From assembly GCF_033958435.1 (NCBI RefSeq), contig NC_134138.1, forward strand, positions 204,423,298 through 204,487,297: a stretch of DNA of 64,000 bases. The letters run 5' to 3'. The DNA is from Carettochelys insculpta. Its lineage: Eukaryota > Chordata > Testudines > Carettochelyidae. Of this stretch, positions 31,510 to 43,182 are shown piece after piece (the stretch's first letter is position 1; the number at the start of each line of letters is the position of its first letter). The notes beneath the pieces were generated by a model. That model did no database searches, was not told the DNA's origin, and was given only the letters and a program-made list of their open reading frames with translations. The position numbers and the translations under genes were made by a program.

Positions 31510-34500
31510 ATGCTTGTACACAAATGCCAGAACCCAGGGAACAAACAAGAAAAACTAGAGGCCCTGGCACAGTCAAAGAAGTATGAGGTGGTTGGAATAA
31601 GAGACACTTGGTGGGATGTTTCACATAACTGGAACACGGTCATGGAAGGTTATAAACTGTTTAGGAAGGGCAGACAGGGGAGAAAAGGAGGAGGACTTGT
31701 GAGGGAGCAGTATGATGCTCAGAGCTGCAGTATAAAGAGGAAGAAAATCCAGTTGAGTATCTTTGGGTTAAGCTTAGAGGCAGAAGTAACAGAGGTGAGC
31801 TGTGTCTACACGTGCACGCTACTTCGAAGTAGCGGCACCAACTTCGAAATAGCGCCCGTCACATCTACACGCGTTGGGCGCTATTTCGAAGTTAACTTCG
31901 ACGTTAGGCGGCGAGACGTCGAAGTCGCTAACCTCATGAGGAGATAGGAATAGCGCCCTACTTCGACGTTCAACGTCGAAGTAGGGACCGTGTAGACGAT
32001 CTGCATCCCGCAACGTCGAAATTGCTGGGTCCTCCATGGTGGCCATCAGCTGGGGGGTTGAGAGATGCTCTCTCTCCAGCCCCTGAGGGGCTCTATGGTC
32101 ACCGTGGGCAGCAGCCCTTAGCCCAGGGCTTCTGGCTGCTTCTGCGGCAGCTGGGGATCTATGCTGCAGGCACAGGGTCTGCAACCAGTTGTCCGCTCTG
32201 TGTATCTTGTGTTGTTTAGTGCAACTGTGTCTGGGAGGGGCCCTTTAAGGGAGCGGCTTGCTGTTGAGTCCGCCCTGTGACCCTGTCTGCAGCTGTGCCT
32301 GGCATCCCTATTTCGATGTGTGCTACTTTGACGTGTAGACGTTCCCTCGCTGCGCCTATTTCGATGTTGGGCTGAGCAACGTCGAAGTTGAACATCGACG
32401 TTGCTGGCCCTGGAGGACGTGTAGACGTTATTCATCGAAATAGACTATTTCGATGTTGGCTGCACGTGTAGACGTAGCCGTGATGTTGTAGTTGGTGTCT
32501 GCTATAGACTGCCAGATTAGGGAGATGAGATAGATGAGTATTTCTTCAGACAGCTAAGTGAAGCTTCCAAATCACAGGCCCTGGTTCTCATGGGAGACTT
32601 TAGTCATCCAGACATTTGTCGGGAGACCAACACAGCAGCACACAGACAATCCAGTAAGTTTTTGGAGAACGCTGGGGATAACTCCTTGGTACAAGTGCTG
32701 ACGGAACCAACCAGGAGCCATGCACAACTTGACCTGCTGCTCACAAACAGGGTAGAACTAGTGGGAGAAATAAAAGTGGGTGGGAACCTGGGCTGCACCG
32801 ACTATGAGATCGTAGATTTCAGGATCTGGACAAAAGGAAGAAGGGTGAGCAGTAACGTACACACCCTTGATTTCAAAAGAGCAGACTCCAACTCCCTAAG
32901 AGAACTGATGGGCAGGATCCTTTGGGAAATGAAGACGAAGGAGAAAAGAGTTCAAGAGAACTGGCAGTATTTTAAAGAAGTCTTACTGAAGGCACAGGAA
33001 CAAACCATCCCACTGCATAGTAAGAAATGCAAACATGGTAGGCAACCAGCTTGGCTTAACAGGGAAATCCTTAGTCAGCTTAAAGTCAAAAAGGATGCGT
33101 ACAAGAAATGGAAATGTGACTAAAGAGGAGTATAAACATATGGCTGGAGAATGCCGGGGAGTAATCAGGAAAGAGAAAGCACAATTGGAACTGCAGCTGG
33201 CAAGGGATGTGAAGGGTAACAAGAAGCGTTTCTACAGGCATGTTAACAACAAGCGGGTTATCAGAGAAGATGTAGGGCCATTACTGGATGACAGAAGTAA
33301 CCCAGTGACAGATGATGTAAGAAAAGCTGAAGTACTCAATGCTTTTTTTGCCTACGCCTTCATAGACAAAGACAGCTCCCACACTACGGTGCTAGAGAAG
33401 GGGGAGGCAGCCATCTGTGGGGAAGGAATAGTTATGAGCGATCTAGAAAAACTAGATGAACAAAATCCAGGATTTAATGCACTCAAGGGTACTGAGGGAA
33501 TTGACAGATGTCATTGCCGAGCCTTTGGCCATTATCTTTGAAGATGGAGATTGGGAGAGATCCCGGATGACTGGAAAAAAGGCAAATGTAGTGCCCATCA
33601 TTAAAAAAGGAAAGAAGGACAATCCAGGGAACTACAGACCGGTCAGCCTTACCTCAATCCCTGGGAAAATAATGGAGGGCATCTTCAAGGAATCCATCTG
33701 GGAGCACTTGGAAGAGGGGAAAGTAATCAAAAGTAGCCAACATGGATTCACAAATCTGATTAGCTTCTATGCTGAGGTAAGAGGCTCTGTGGATGTGGGG
33801 CAATCAGTGGATGTGATATACCTTGACTTCAGCAAAACTTTTTATACAGTCTCCCACAACATTCTTGCCCGTAAATTAAGGAAGTATGGATTGGATCCAT
33901 GGACAATAAGATGGATAGAAAGCTGGCTTGATGGTCAGGCCGAATGGGTAGGGGGCAATGTCTCAATATCTGGATGGTGCTCACTTTCAAGTGCAGTGCT
34001 GCAAGGCTTGGTTCTCAGGCTAGTGTTGTTCAACATCTTTATTAATGACCTGGATGAGGGACTGGATTGCACCCTCAGCAAGTTTGCAGATGACACAAAG
34101 CTAGGAGGAGAGGGAGCCATGTTTGAGGGTAGAGATAGAATCCAGAGTGACCTGAATAAATTGGAGAATTGGGCCAAAAGAAATCTGATGCGGTTCAACC
34201 AGGAGAAGTGTAGAGTCCTGCACTTGGGTAGAAAGAATCCCAAGCATTGTTATAGGCGGTGGGCTGACTGGCTAAGCAGCAGTACAGCGGAAAGGGACCT
34301 TGGGGTTATGGTGAATGAAAGGCTGGATATGAGTAAACACTGTGCCCTTGTAGCCAAGAAGGCTAACAGCATATTAGATTGCATTAGGAGGAGCATTTCA
34401 AGCAGATCTAGAGAAGTGGTTGTTCCCCTTTATTTGGCACTGGTGAGGCCACATCTGGAATATTGTGTCCAGTTTTAGGCCCCCAGTATAAAAAGGATAT

Positions 34501-34885
34501 GGATGTGCTGGAGCAGGTTCAGTGGAGGGCAACAAAAATGATTAAGGTGATGGAACACATAACCTATGATGAGCAGCTGAGGGATCTGGGGTTGTTTAGT
34601 TTACAGAAGAGAAGATTGAGGGGTGATTTAATAGCAGCCTTCAACTTCCTGAAGGGAAGCTCTAAAGAGGATGGTGAGAAACTGTTCTCAGTGCTGTCAG
34701 ATAGCAGAACAATGAGCAATGATCTGAAGATAAAGAGGGAGAGGTGTAGGTTGGATATTAGGAAAAACTACTTCATCAGGAGGGCGGTGAAGCATTGGAA
34801 TGCGTTGCCTAGCGAGGTGGTGGATTCTCCATCCCTAGAGGTTTTTAAGTCCCAGCTTGACAAGGTGCTGGTTGGGATGACTTAG
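31510..34885 (+). pseudogene. CR1 ORF2 (endonuclease and reverse transcriptase), split by MITE
   Basis: The endonuclease starts NPGNKQEKLEALAQSKKYEV, IRDTWW (usual ETWW) and WNTVMEGYKLFRKGRQGRKG. After the MITE come DVVVGVCYRLPD and LVLMGDFSHPDICRETN (usual GDFNxPD; the Asn is Ser), and QLDLLLTNRVELV. The RT has NYRPVSLTSIPGKIMEG, VIYLDFSKTFYTVSHNILAR, FNIFINDLDEGLDCTLSKFA and KFADDTKLGG with an intact FADD near 34085. The C-terminal part is RDLGVMVNERLDMSKHCALV and NALPSEVVDSPSLEVFKSQL, ending VGMT at 34885. Several stops and frameshifts occur (about 32519, 33121, 33540, 34476). Confidence 0.85.
31798..32479. mobile_element. Harbinger MITE, 680-710-bp family, copy 2
   Basis: Begins AGCTGTGTCTACACGTGCAC, ends GCACGTGTAGACGTAGCC, and is flanked by GTG (31795-31797, 32480-32482). 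It is collinear with copies at 20217 and 54866. Excising it with one GTG restores the CR1 endonuclease frame from EAEVTEV to VVVGVCYR. Confidence 0.9.
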
Positions 34886-35737
34886 TTGGGGTTGATCCTG
34901 CTTGAAGCAGAGGGGCTGGACTATCTGACCTCCTGAAGTCCTTTCCAGCCCTATGATTCTATGATAATAGTCTGTGGCATCTGCTTGGCTCTAAGTTGGT
35001 ATGCAGTGTCAATGGAATCTGCAATCCACATAAAGAATAGGCATTGTGCTGAAACAGCTGTTCTATATCAGGCCCCAACCATGCAGTGAAGAGTTTGTTG
35101 GGTTTCGTATTTAGTTTGGTTCTATCAAGTTAAAAAACAAGTGCACATCTTAACATTGAGTGTATGCAATACAGCCTCCTTAAGAGAGGAGGGAGGCTTA
35201 GGAAAATAAGTAAGTAAGTATATAGATTTGTTTACGTGAAAATCAGATATGCCTCTGGGGAGAAACCTCGTGTGAGACCTAAATACCACCTTGTCTTCAG
35301 TGAAAATAGAAAGGGTGAGTCAGCCATGAGTGCTGTGATCTCCCCCATCCTTTTGGCTGACGTTATAGCCACTAGGAGAGCCACCTTTATGGACACATAC
35401 TGAAGGGATGTGGCAACAAGTTCTGCTGGTGGTCTTGTAAGTGTATCTAGGATGAAGTTCAAATCTCATGGTGGTATTGTAGGGTGCAGATTTGGGCACA
35501 CTTTTTGTAACCCTGTTAAGAAACATTTCACCATCAGGTGCCCGAAGAGAGAAGGAAAAGCTGAGAGTCATGGAAAGCTGTGATTGTAGTGAGATGCACT
35601 CTGAGAGAATAGAGAGGCCTGCATCACTGAGATCCATAAGGTAATTGAGCAAGGTAGGTATGGAAGCATAATCAGGATGCAGATTGCATGTCATACACCA
35701 TTGCTGGAAGTCTGCCCATTTCCTGCTATAGATATTT

Positions 35738-36990
35738 CTAGTGGAGGGGTGATGTCTGTTTAGAAGGATCTTTTTGACTCTGCTTGAACAGGTTGGAACC
35801 ATGGAGAAGCCATGTTATGAGTGTCAGGGTTTTGATGTTGAGATGACATAGGCTGCTGCAGCGCTGAGTTTGGAGATTCTGCACCACTGGAAGAGGGATC
35901 AGTCGAGCGATCAACAGGTAATGCAGGTAAGGAAACCAAGGTTGTCTGGGCCAACCTGGAGCTATCAGTATTACAGTCACCCAGTCTGCCCTGATTTTGT
36001 TGATCACTCTTACAATGAGGGGGATTAGGGGAAAAGCATAGAGAAGGGGAGCCATTGAGCAGATTCTGAAAGCATCCCCCTGTGATCTCTTGCCTATTCC
36101 CACCCTAGAGCAAAACCTGTGGCATTTGAGATTGTGAGGTATCGCAAAGAGGTCTGTTGTTGGGAAGCCCCATTTGTGGAAGCTGAAGAAAAGTGTGTTG
36201 GTATCGATCTCCCACTTGTGCTGGTCTGAGAAATACCCACTCAGCCTACCTGCCCTGGTATTCTGTTCTCCAAGTATGTATGTTATCAGGGTTACCTAGT
36301 TCTTTAAGCACCAGATCCAAAATCTGAGTGCCTTCACACACAGATTGGATGACTGGGCATCCCCCTGATGGTTGATATAAAACATACTGGGCGTGTTGTC
36401 TGTGAGGACACAGATAGTTTTGCCCCATATCCGTGGGAAAAAATGAGCACAAGGTCTTCAAACGGTCCTGTGATCTAGGATATTGATATGAAAATGTTTC
36501 TCATGGTGGGTCCGTGTGCCCTGAATTGATGCTGTGCCACTGTGAGCCCCACAGCCCACGAGAGATGCATCTGTTGTTATAGTTACAGAGGGATCTGAGG
36601 AGTGGAAAGGTATGCTTGCAAGGAGGTTTGTTGGGGATGTCCACCAATCTAGTGATTGTAATACTAATAGAGGGAGAGTGAGGGTCTTCAATAATCTGTG
36701 GTGGGTTGGTATGTAATTGCAAGCTAGCCAATGTTGGAGGCAGTGCATATGTAGTCTTGTGAACAGGATCTCAAATGTTGTGTCAGCTATGTGCTCCAAT
36801 AATTGGAGGCAAGTTCAGACCATAGTGAAAGGGGCCTGCAACTATATGAACGAGATTGCAGACTGCCTGGGACCTTTGAGCAGGTAGGTAGGCTCTGGCT
36901 GAATCTGAATCCAGTAGAGCGCCAATGAACTCTAGGCACTGTTTCAGTTTCAAAGTGGACTTCTGTAGGTTTAGAGGAGGTCAAACCAGG
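35738..36990 (-). pseudogene. DIRS RNase H and connection region
   Basis: TITTDASLVGCGAHSGTASI near 36580 carries the RNase H Asp block and HFHINILDHRTV the Glu helix region. The NTPSMFYINHQG-like block near 36380 and WSGPLLYAFPLIPLI-like MAPLLYAFPLIPLIVRVI at 36060-36000 follow, then DWVTVILIAPGWPRQPWFPY. The pieces sit in several frames. Confidence 0.65.
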
Positions 36991-37011
36991 AAAAACATTT
37001 GCTGGTAATAT

Positions 37012-37407
37012 TTATTGTAATGGTAGTCTGGTGGCAAGTAGGACCCTTGCAAAGGGAAAATTATAACATGCTGCCTTCTGAGGTATAATGTAATCATGGT
37101 GTGTGTTTTGAAGAAAACTCGTGGGGCTGCAAAAGTTCAAAGGGAGGACTTTGTATTGGAAATGGTCCTGACCCAACACAAATTGAAGCAACCTCCTGTG
37201 GGACAGGTGAATAGTCACATGAAAATAAGCATCCTGGAGGTCAAGGGCTGAGAACCAGTCCCCCTTGTCTAGTGCTGGAATGATAATTTGTAAGGTTACC
37301 ATCTTGAACTTTGAGTTCAGAATGAATCTGTTCAGTTCGCTGAGATCTAAGATAGGCCTCCATCCCCTTGATTTCTTGGTTGTCAGGAAACAGTTGAAAT
37401 AGAACAC
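37012..37407 (-). pseudogene. DIRS reverse transcriptase
   Basis: SRGWRPILDLSELNRFI, KFKMVTLQIIIPALDKGDWF, SALDLQDAYFHVTIHLSHRR and LLQFVLGQDHFQYKVLPLNF are textbook DIRS RT motifs including the first catalytic Asp (ALDLQDAYFH). The YLDDWL box that should follow is not recognisable near 37060-37030, so the active site is destroyed. The frame is open for 131 codons. Confidence 0.8.
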
Positions 37408-37423
37408 CTTCCCATGGTGCTTG

Positions 37424-39600
37424 TCAGGGACAGGTTGTATAGTCCCTAAGGTAAGAAGCTTCTCTACTCCTGTCCATAGCAGGGGCTTGTGAGATGGGTC
37501 CCTGAAGAGGAATAGGATAGGGAGATTGGTGGGGGGGGGTATTCATGAAAGGAATTGTGTAATCTTTTCTGATAATCTCTAAAATCCATTTGTTGGATGT
37601 AATCTGGGTCCACTGATGGTAAAAGGGCCTCAGCCAATTGTGGAATGTGGGCTCAGAATGCACTAGACTTAAAGGGTGGTCACTCAGACCCTTGACCAAG
37701 CCATCAAATTTGATGCTTTTGGTGGGCTGTAGATGACTGGCCCTGTTGTGCCCTCCTGTTAGACCTATTTTTAGGCTTATTATTGTGTTGCCTATGCTAT
37801 TGTCTGTAGTAGGAATAGTTATGCTCCCTAGATCTACAGAAGGCAACGTGCTTGCACCTCTTGCTAAGAGGGGAATACATTCCCAACATATGCAATGTTG
37901 ACTGGAGTCTCTCATGGAATGTAAATATCACCAGTGGTGCTGGAGAACAGCTGCTTCCTGTCAAAGGGGAGGTCTTCCACCTTTCAGTGGATTTCACATG
38001 CAATTCCTGAAGATAAGAATCATGCCACCCTGTGCACAACTATTGCAGTGGTCATGGCCTTAGCTGCTGTGTCAGCCATGTCCATTGCTGCCTGAAGGGC
38101 AGTTTTAGCAGCTGAGAGGCCTTCCTTAATGATAAACTGTACGCTAGGGCATGTGATGTCTGGCAGGTCTTGAATCAGGTCTTGTAACTTATTACAGTTC
38201 GTATAGTCATAGTTGGCTAAAAATTGTATAGTTTACAATTTGGTAGTGTAGTATAAGTGAAGAGTATACCTTATGGACAAAGGAATCTAACCACTTATTT
38301 TCCCTATCAGTGAGAGTAGATTTGAACTGCAGATTCTTGGGTTTGTGGTTTACGGAATCCACAACTAAGGAACTGGGTTGTGGATGTGAAAAAAGAAAAT
38401 CCATTCCCTTAGGTGGAACAAAATACTTCCTATTTGCACAGTGACTGGTGCGCAAGATAGAAGCTGAGGTTTTCCAGAGGATCTCAGAGGGTTCAAGGAT
38501 TGCCTATTTTGGCGCACGCAGATGGTTGCAGAGTCGTGAGCAGCCTATACTGTTTTATATTGCACCTCCTGCAGGGTGATGTCCTGGGATGGAGCAACCC
38601 TTTTAAATAGTTCCTTAAAGTGCTTTAGGTCACCAGTAGGAGGCGAGGGGGCAATCTGAAAAACTGCCTCATCTTGTATAGACCTGGGACCCCTGGAAGA
38701 AGCCTCAGAGTCTGGTGAGGCAACTCCTCCATTACATTAGAAGATGACTGGGAAATAATAGATGGTAGGTTAGCTGGTGAGGAATGTGTCAACTTTATAG
38801 AAGGGCATCCAGGCACGTGCTCATGCTGAAGGTAGTATGTCTAAAGCAGTGAGTGTGGGATGAGTGTGGCTGATATGCATATTAGGCAACCCATGGATCC
38901 CATTGGGGTGGAAACTGGTGTGTGGAGTATGGTGTAGTGTACCCAAAAAGGGTGAGGCTGATAGGGATGGTCCCATATGAACGCCAGGATGGAGGCAAAC
39001 AAGCTGGTGAGTGATGGCCTCTGTCCTCGTTCCTGCATTTACATTGAGATGAAGGTGAAGGTGAGAGAGAGGCAGTGTATGAGATGCTAGTATGCTCATG
39101 CCACACAGAGTTCATTGGAGACATGAATGATGTTAAGTGTAGCTGAGGGGATTTGTGGGTATGTCATGTTTTTTGTTGTGCCTTCCTATGTCGAGCAGGT
39201 TGATCCAGAGTGGCAGCAGACGTGATAGGTGCCACTGGAAGGGGCATATGTTGCTTCTCAGGAGCAAATGCTTGAGAGGCAACTGAGGCAACTGTTAGTG
39301 TGGGTCCCCTGGTCTCTCCATCAAATCTCCTTACTGAGGAGGACCTGCATCTCTCTATTGTACCTGACATGAGTGGCACCAGAGAATGAAAAATTCCCAG
39401 AAACTCAGACAGACAGTGAGCCGGTAAAACTGTCACTGCTTGTGAGCCTCTATGGAGAGATGTAGCTATCCTATCTGAGGGCTTTTGCTGCATCTGCACA
39501 TCATTTTGAGTGTCCTTGAATGAGAGGGACTTTTGCCAAAGTACCGATTTCAAACATGCTTCACATTCCTTGTGTGTCTTTGCCAGAATACCCTGGCAAT
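37424..39600 (-). pseudogene. DIRS gag-like protein
   Basis: The Ser/Pro-rich N-terminal region is at 39553-38640 (SLHRGSQAVTVLPAHCLSEF). A capsid-like domain at about 38450-38050 has NRKYFVPPKGMDFLFSHPQ and downstream AMDMADTAAKAM-like sequence (plus-strand GTCAGCCATGTCCATTGCTG). The basic/aromatic tail at 38039-37800 reads RCKHVAFCRSREHNYSYY. Order and composition match vertebrate DIRS ORF1. There are many frame breaks. Confidence 0.5.
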
Positions 39601-39889
39601 AAGGCTACTTAGAAATGTGGGATTCACTCAAGCACTCAAGGCATGAGGTGTGCCCATCAGACATGGGCACAGTGCCTCCACAGATCTTTGTAGAGTCGGG
39701 CACTGAAAAGAAAAAATGGGCTGTCTAACAGAAAACTGTTGTTTAAAGAAAAAAAGCCACTGTTGTGGCTCCGCAGCTGCTGCCAGTTGTGGCGGGTTTT
39801 TTTTGAGGGGGGATGAGTTAAAAATGGTTTTAAAATAAATAAGTATTAAAATTATGAGGTATAGCAGGGAGGCTAAGCCAGAATTTAAG

Positions 39890-40140
39890 TTGTTTCAGTC
39901 AGGAAAAGAGAGATGCTCTGCATCCATCCACAGCCAAGTATGGTAGAAAAGGAACTGAGAAGAGCTGTGCTGTGCACTCTCTCTCATCAGTGTGATGATG
40001 TTACCTGCTGGCTCATGTGCACACACAACACATGGAGAGGGTTGGGGGATGGCACTGCTCTGCGAAGCTTCCAATCTACAGTGCAGGGATGCGCTGACAC
40101 CTATGTGGAGCATGCACAGGGAGTACTCGAAGGAGGATAA
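39890..40140. repeat. DIRS inverted terminal repeat, right copy
   Basis: Inverse of the repeat at 30456-30730. Contains CATTACCTGCTGGCTC-like sequence (actual TGTTACCTGCTGGCTCATGT), CACTGCTCTGCGAAGCTTCC and CTATGTGGAGCATGCACAGG. Confidence 0.7.
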
Positions 40141-41272
40141 TCTGTTTAGGACAATATATTAAGTAACTTTCTATGTACAAGTTGTGCTACTACACCAAAT
40201 ATAAATACTTTTGGCTTTGTACAGATATATATTTATTCATTCTGACTCAGAAATTATCTCAATTACACTGGTGGTTTACATAAGTTTGTTATCTGGATTC
40301 ACTTTGGCCCTGGAATTTACATACAAAAAATTATTTATTGTTTTTCCCCAGTGAATTTCAGACCTTTATCACTACTGAAATGGGAAATTTGACAAGATTG
40401 CCAAAAACAAATATTTCATCCTTTCTATATTTGTCACAAGTGATGAAAGAGAAAACTGAATACTCCATGGGCTCATCTACATTAGCTGCCTCCTTCAAAG
40501 GGGGCATGTAAATGAGCCCACTCAGTGAACAGCAATGAGGTGCTGCGCTGCATACGCACCACCTCATTAGCATAATTCTCACTTCCCAGGTGGTTGGACA
40601 ATCTGTAAACAGCATTACAAAGAGAGAAGGCACAAAAGAGGCACTCACAAGCCTATTGTGGGGGGCATTGTGATATTGCCACATGTACTGCCTTCAGAGC
40701 TGGGCAGCCAGAGAGCAGTGGTGCCAAAGGCAGTACAGAAGTACAGGCAACATAGCATGGAGCAGTGGTCATGTTAGGGAGAAGGTTGTCACAGCCAGAA
40801 ATATTTTCAAAGGGCGGGGCTGTCAAAAAAATTCGATAACCTCTGCTGTAGAGGGAGACCAGTTACTCCCTGGTATTATTTTAATTCAAGGAAACTTAAG
40901 CAAGCACTCCAGTATGGTTAAACAATAAATTTGCCTAAACTTTTTATACTCCATGAACATGCAATTTTCCCTAGTTAGCCGTGCTTCCCAAGCCTTATAA
41001 AACTGGAGTATATTAAGTGCCAGCCTTCCAGGAAGATCATTAATCCCTTCCTAGCCTAACCAGTGTAAAGTTATATACACTTCATTCCTACAAGTAAATA
41101 GGCTGTGCACTAAGACATGTAAATGGGAGCGAGAAATGGAATTCTTAGCCTCAGAAACACTTGGAATGCATGCTACAAGATATGAGAAGCAATGTGTACA
41201 ACATACACTCTTCCCTCTTTGTATTGTGTGAGACAGTCCTACCAGCTACTTCCTTGCCACTCTCCAGGATTG
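40141..41272. other. Intergenic, with a half MITE
   Basis: AT-rich sequence. A Harbinger-type left half lies at 40470-40583. Nothing else recognised. Confidence 0.5.
40470..40583. mobile_element. Harbinger MITE, left half only
   Basis: GGCTCATCTACATTAGCTGC, then GGGGGCATGTAAATGAGCCC and AATGAGGTGCTGCGCTGCAT; the same layout as the left half of the element at 49001. No right terminus is found. Confidence 0.55.
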
Positions 41273-41280
41273 CCCATGGT

Positions 41281-41922
41281 CAGGGGTCTGCAACCTGCAG
41301 TTCTGGAGCCGCATGCAGCTCTTTACAGTATCGCACTCAATGCTCTAATTGCGAAGTTAAAAAAAACAAAAAACAAAAAAAACCCTCTCCTGATTATTTT
41401 TGATAAATGGTGTACATCTAAAAACCTAAGAATGCACAACTCATATTGAAATAGCAAACAATAAGTAATCTCATTGTGGGATATGACACTCTATCTGTGG
41501 TTTGATTGTGTTGCTAGTAAAGTCTTGATTTTGAAAAGGAAAAGGAAGCTTGTTGCATTCCTGCTGTGAAGGGCAACATGCATTTCAAGAAAGAAAACTG
41601 AAATTAAACTTGAAGTAAAACTGGCATAATTAAAATAGGTTCAATAGTGAAAGTCACGAAGGTAGTGGTACAAAAACACATATGTTAAAGTGTGAGGAAA
41701 CAGAATGTGTAAAAAGTTTGTGAACATCCAGCAGTAAACATGTATCGCATTAAAAATCATTGTGTGTGCACTGTTCTTAAAATAGGGGTTACAAAAAGTA
41801 TATTTTGATGTTATTTATTAAAAACTGTCTCATATTCACATGCATTGCAGCTCTTGAATTACTGAATGTTTTACTGAATTGGAAAAAATGGCTCTTTTTG
41901 CTATTTTGGTTGCTGACCCCTG
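41281..41922. mobile_element. hAT-type non-autonomous element
   Basis: Begins CAGGGGTCTGCAACCTGCAG and ends TTTGGTTGCTGACCCCTG. The flanking 8-mers CCCATGGT (41273-41280) and TCCATGGT (41923-41930) differ at one base, as expected of an old hAT target duplication. Includes a run of A/AAC at 41359-41382. No coding capacity. Confidence 0.75.
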
Positions 41923-41930
41923 TCCATGGT

Positions 41931-42577
41931 CCTCTCATAACTTTGGTCCACAAAAAAGCCAATATCTCCATCTCTCTGTAATGTCTAGTGATTGTGTTCC
42001 CACATTCAGTAGAAATGCATGCAGCATGCTGGCTCATATGTGGCCACATACAGGAAATCAAGTGGTTGGTTCTAGTGTTTTTAGGAATATCACACTATCT
42101 TCATTGTCTTCAAGAAATGTAGCCTAGTGCCCAAAATGAAGAGACTTATTTCATGATGGGATGAAGGAGGGATTGACTCAAGTTCTAGTTATGTTGTCTA
42201 AAAGAAAGGAGAGACTTACCTGTTTTCATATTATAAAATGTCAGTAAAATAAATTAACTTTTTCTAGCACATCCACATCCAGCAATTCGTTACTTTAAGT
42301 TGTCTTCTACATTTGGTCAAAATGGAAGAGAGATCAGATCTATTATTCTGCAAGACCCATTTCTCTGGGAGAGGAAAGGATGAGCTCAGGACCAAACAGG
42401 TATGCATTGAAAATGAGGAGCTGATGGTGGAGTGGAATTTTTCTTTGGGTTTTGGGGAAGGCTGCTTTTTTCATTTCTGTAATTTTAATGTAAGAAAAAT
42501 TCATAGATATTTTTTAAGCCCAGACCATTTTTTTAAGCCCTGAGCCTTTGCACAATGCAAGCCAAATAATCACTCAA
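41931..42577. other. Intergenic, nothing recognised
   Basis: No repeat or gene that I can name. A plus-strand stretch ending AAACAG|GTATGC at 42402 looks splice-donor-like, but there is no clear acceptor. Confidence 0.4.
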
Positions 42578-43009
42578 GGGCTATGTCTACTCTACAGCAA
42601 TCTTTTAAAAGAAGTTCTTCTGGAAGATCTCTTCCGTAAGCCTTCTTTGAAAGAGAGAGTCGACATAAAACAAAGTGGATCTAAAGATCGATCTGCTCTT
42701 TCAATAGAGATTGTCCACACAGCTTCCACTCTTTTGAAAGAACGAGTCAACGATCAAGAAGTCTGGCAACATGAGGAATGCTCCTTCAAAAAAGGGGCTA
42801 GCGGAGCATCCACACACGCCCTTTTTCTAAAGAAGCTTTCGAAAGAAGGTGCTCTTCCTGATCTGGGAGAGGAAGAAGGTTTCCAGAAGAAAAGCTGCAT
42901 TCTTTTGATTTCAGATTGAAAGAGTGCATTTTGTGTGTAGATGCTCCATGTGTTCTTTCAAAAAAAGGGATGGATTTTCTAAAAGAACTTTCTAGTGTAG
43001 ATGCAGCCA
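42578..43009. mobile_element. Harbinger-type MITE, TCTTTTGAAAGA family
   Basis: Begins GGGCTATGTCTACTCTACAG, ends TTCTAGTGTAGATGCAGCCA, with CAA on both sides (42575-42577, 43010-43012). The interior repeats GAAAGA/TCTTTC motifs and is broadly palindromic. Confidence 0.6.
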
Positions 43010-43182
43010 CAACTGTTTCTGCATCAAGCCCACAAGCTCCATTTGAATTATAGCATACCTTAGCGAAACATACTAACTCTTGATTTAAATTCTTAAAGTA
43101 ATACAAAATCTATCAAATATGTCAGTAAATTCCAAAGGTTAATTATTCTCCTGATTAAAAATGTGCATCTTACTTCATATTA

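Larger units (their letters stand above)
31007..34968 (+). mobile_element. CR1 LINE, near full-length ORFs, plus strand
   Basis: Begins within ORF1 (KIVKHGDYYPFLLL) and ends with the CR1 tail CTATGATTCTATGAT at 34952-34966. It is inserted in the DIRS recombinase gene; AAT at both borders may be a short target duplication. A Harbinger MITE occupies 31798-32479. Confidence 0.9.
30790..35802 (-). pseudogene. DIRS tyrosine recombinase, split by CR1
   Basis: N-terminal and core part at 35802-35232: RHHPSTRNIYSRKWADFQQW, TLLNYLMDLSDAGLS, then, in another frame, LVATSLQYVSIKVALLVAIT and SAKRMGEITALMADS with the box I Arg. Downstream KQMPQTI at 34990-34969 is followed, after the CR1, by RAHLT at about 31004 (HxxR box region). 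DICRVITWSSHDTLAKHYAL at 30943-30885 contains the Tyr block. Joining the flanks of the CR1 makes QMPQTI run straight into the RAH block. Frameshifts and stops disable it. Confidence 0.75.
30456..40140 (-). mobile_element. DIRS retrotransposon with inverted termini, split by CR1
   Basis: Left terminus at 30456-30730, right terminus at 39890-40140. GTGCATCCCTGCACTGTAGA at 30494 is found inverted as TCTACAGTGCAGGGATGCGC at 40075, together with flanking AAGCTTTGCAGAGCAGTGCC versus GGCACTGCTCTGCGAAGCTT. Between them on the minus strand are gag, RT, RNase H and recombinase. A plus-strand CR1 at 31007-34968 splits the recombinase gene. Without it the DIRS element is about 5.7 kb. It is a different subfamily from the one at 14607-19971. 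Confidence 0.85.

Noticed and set aside
33935..34243. 102-codon minus-strand frame
   Set aside because: Antisense to the CR1 reverse transcriptase at its FADD region.
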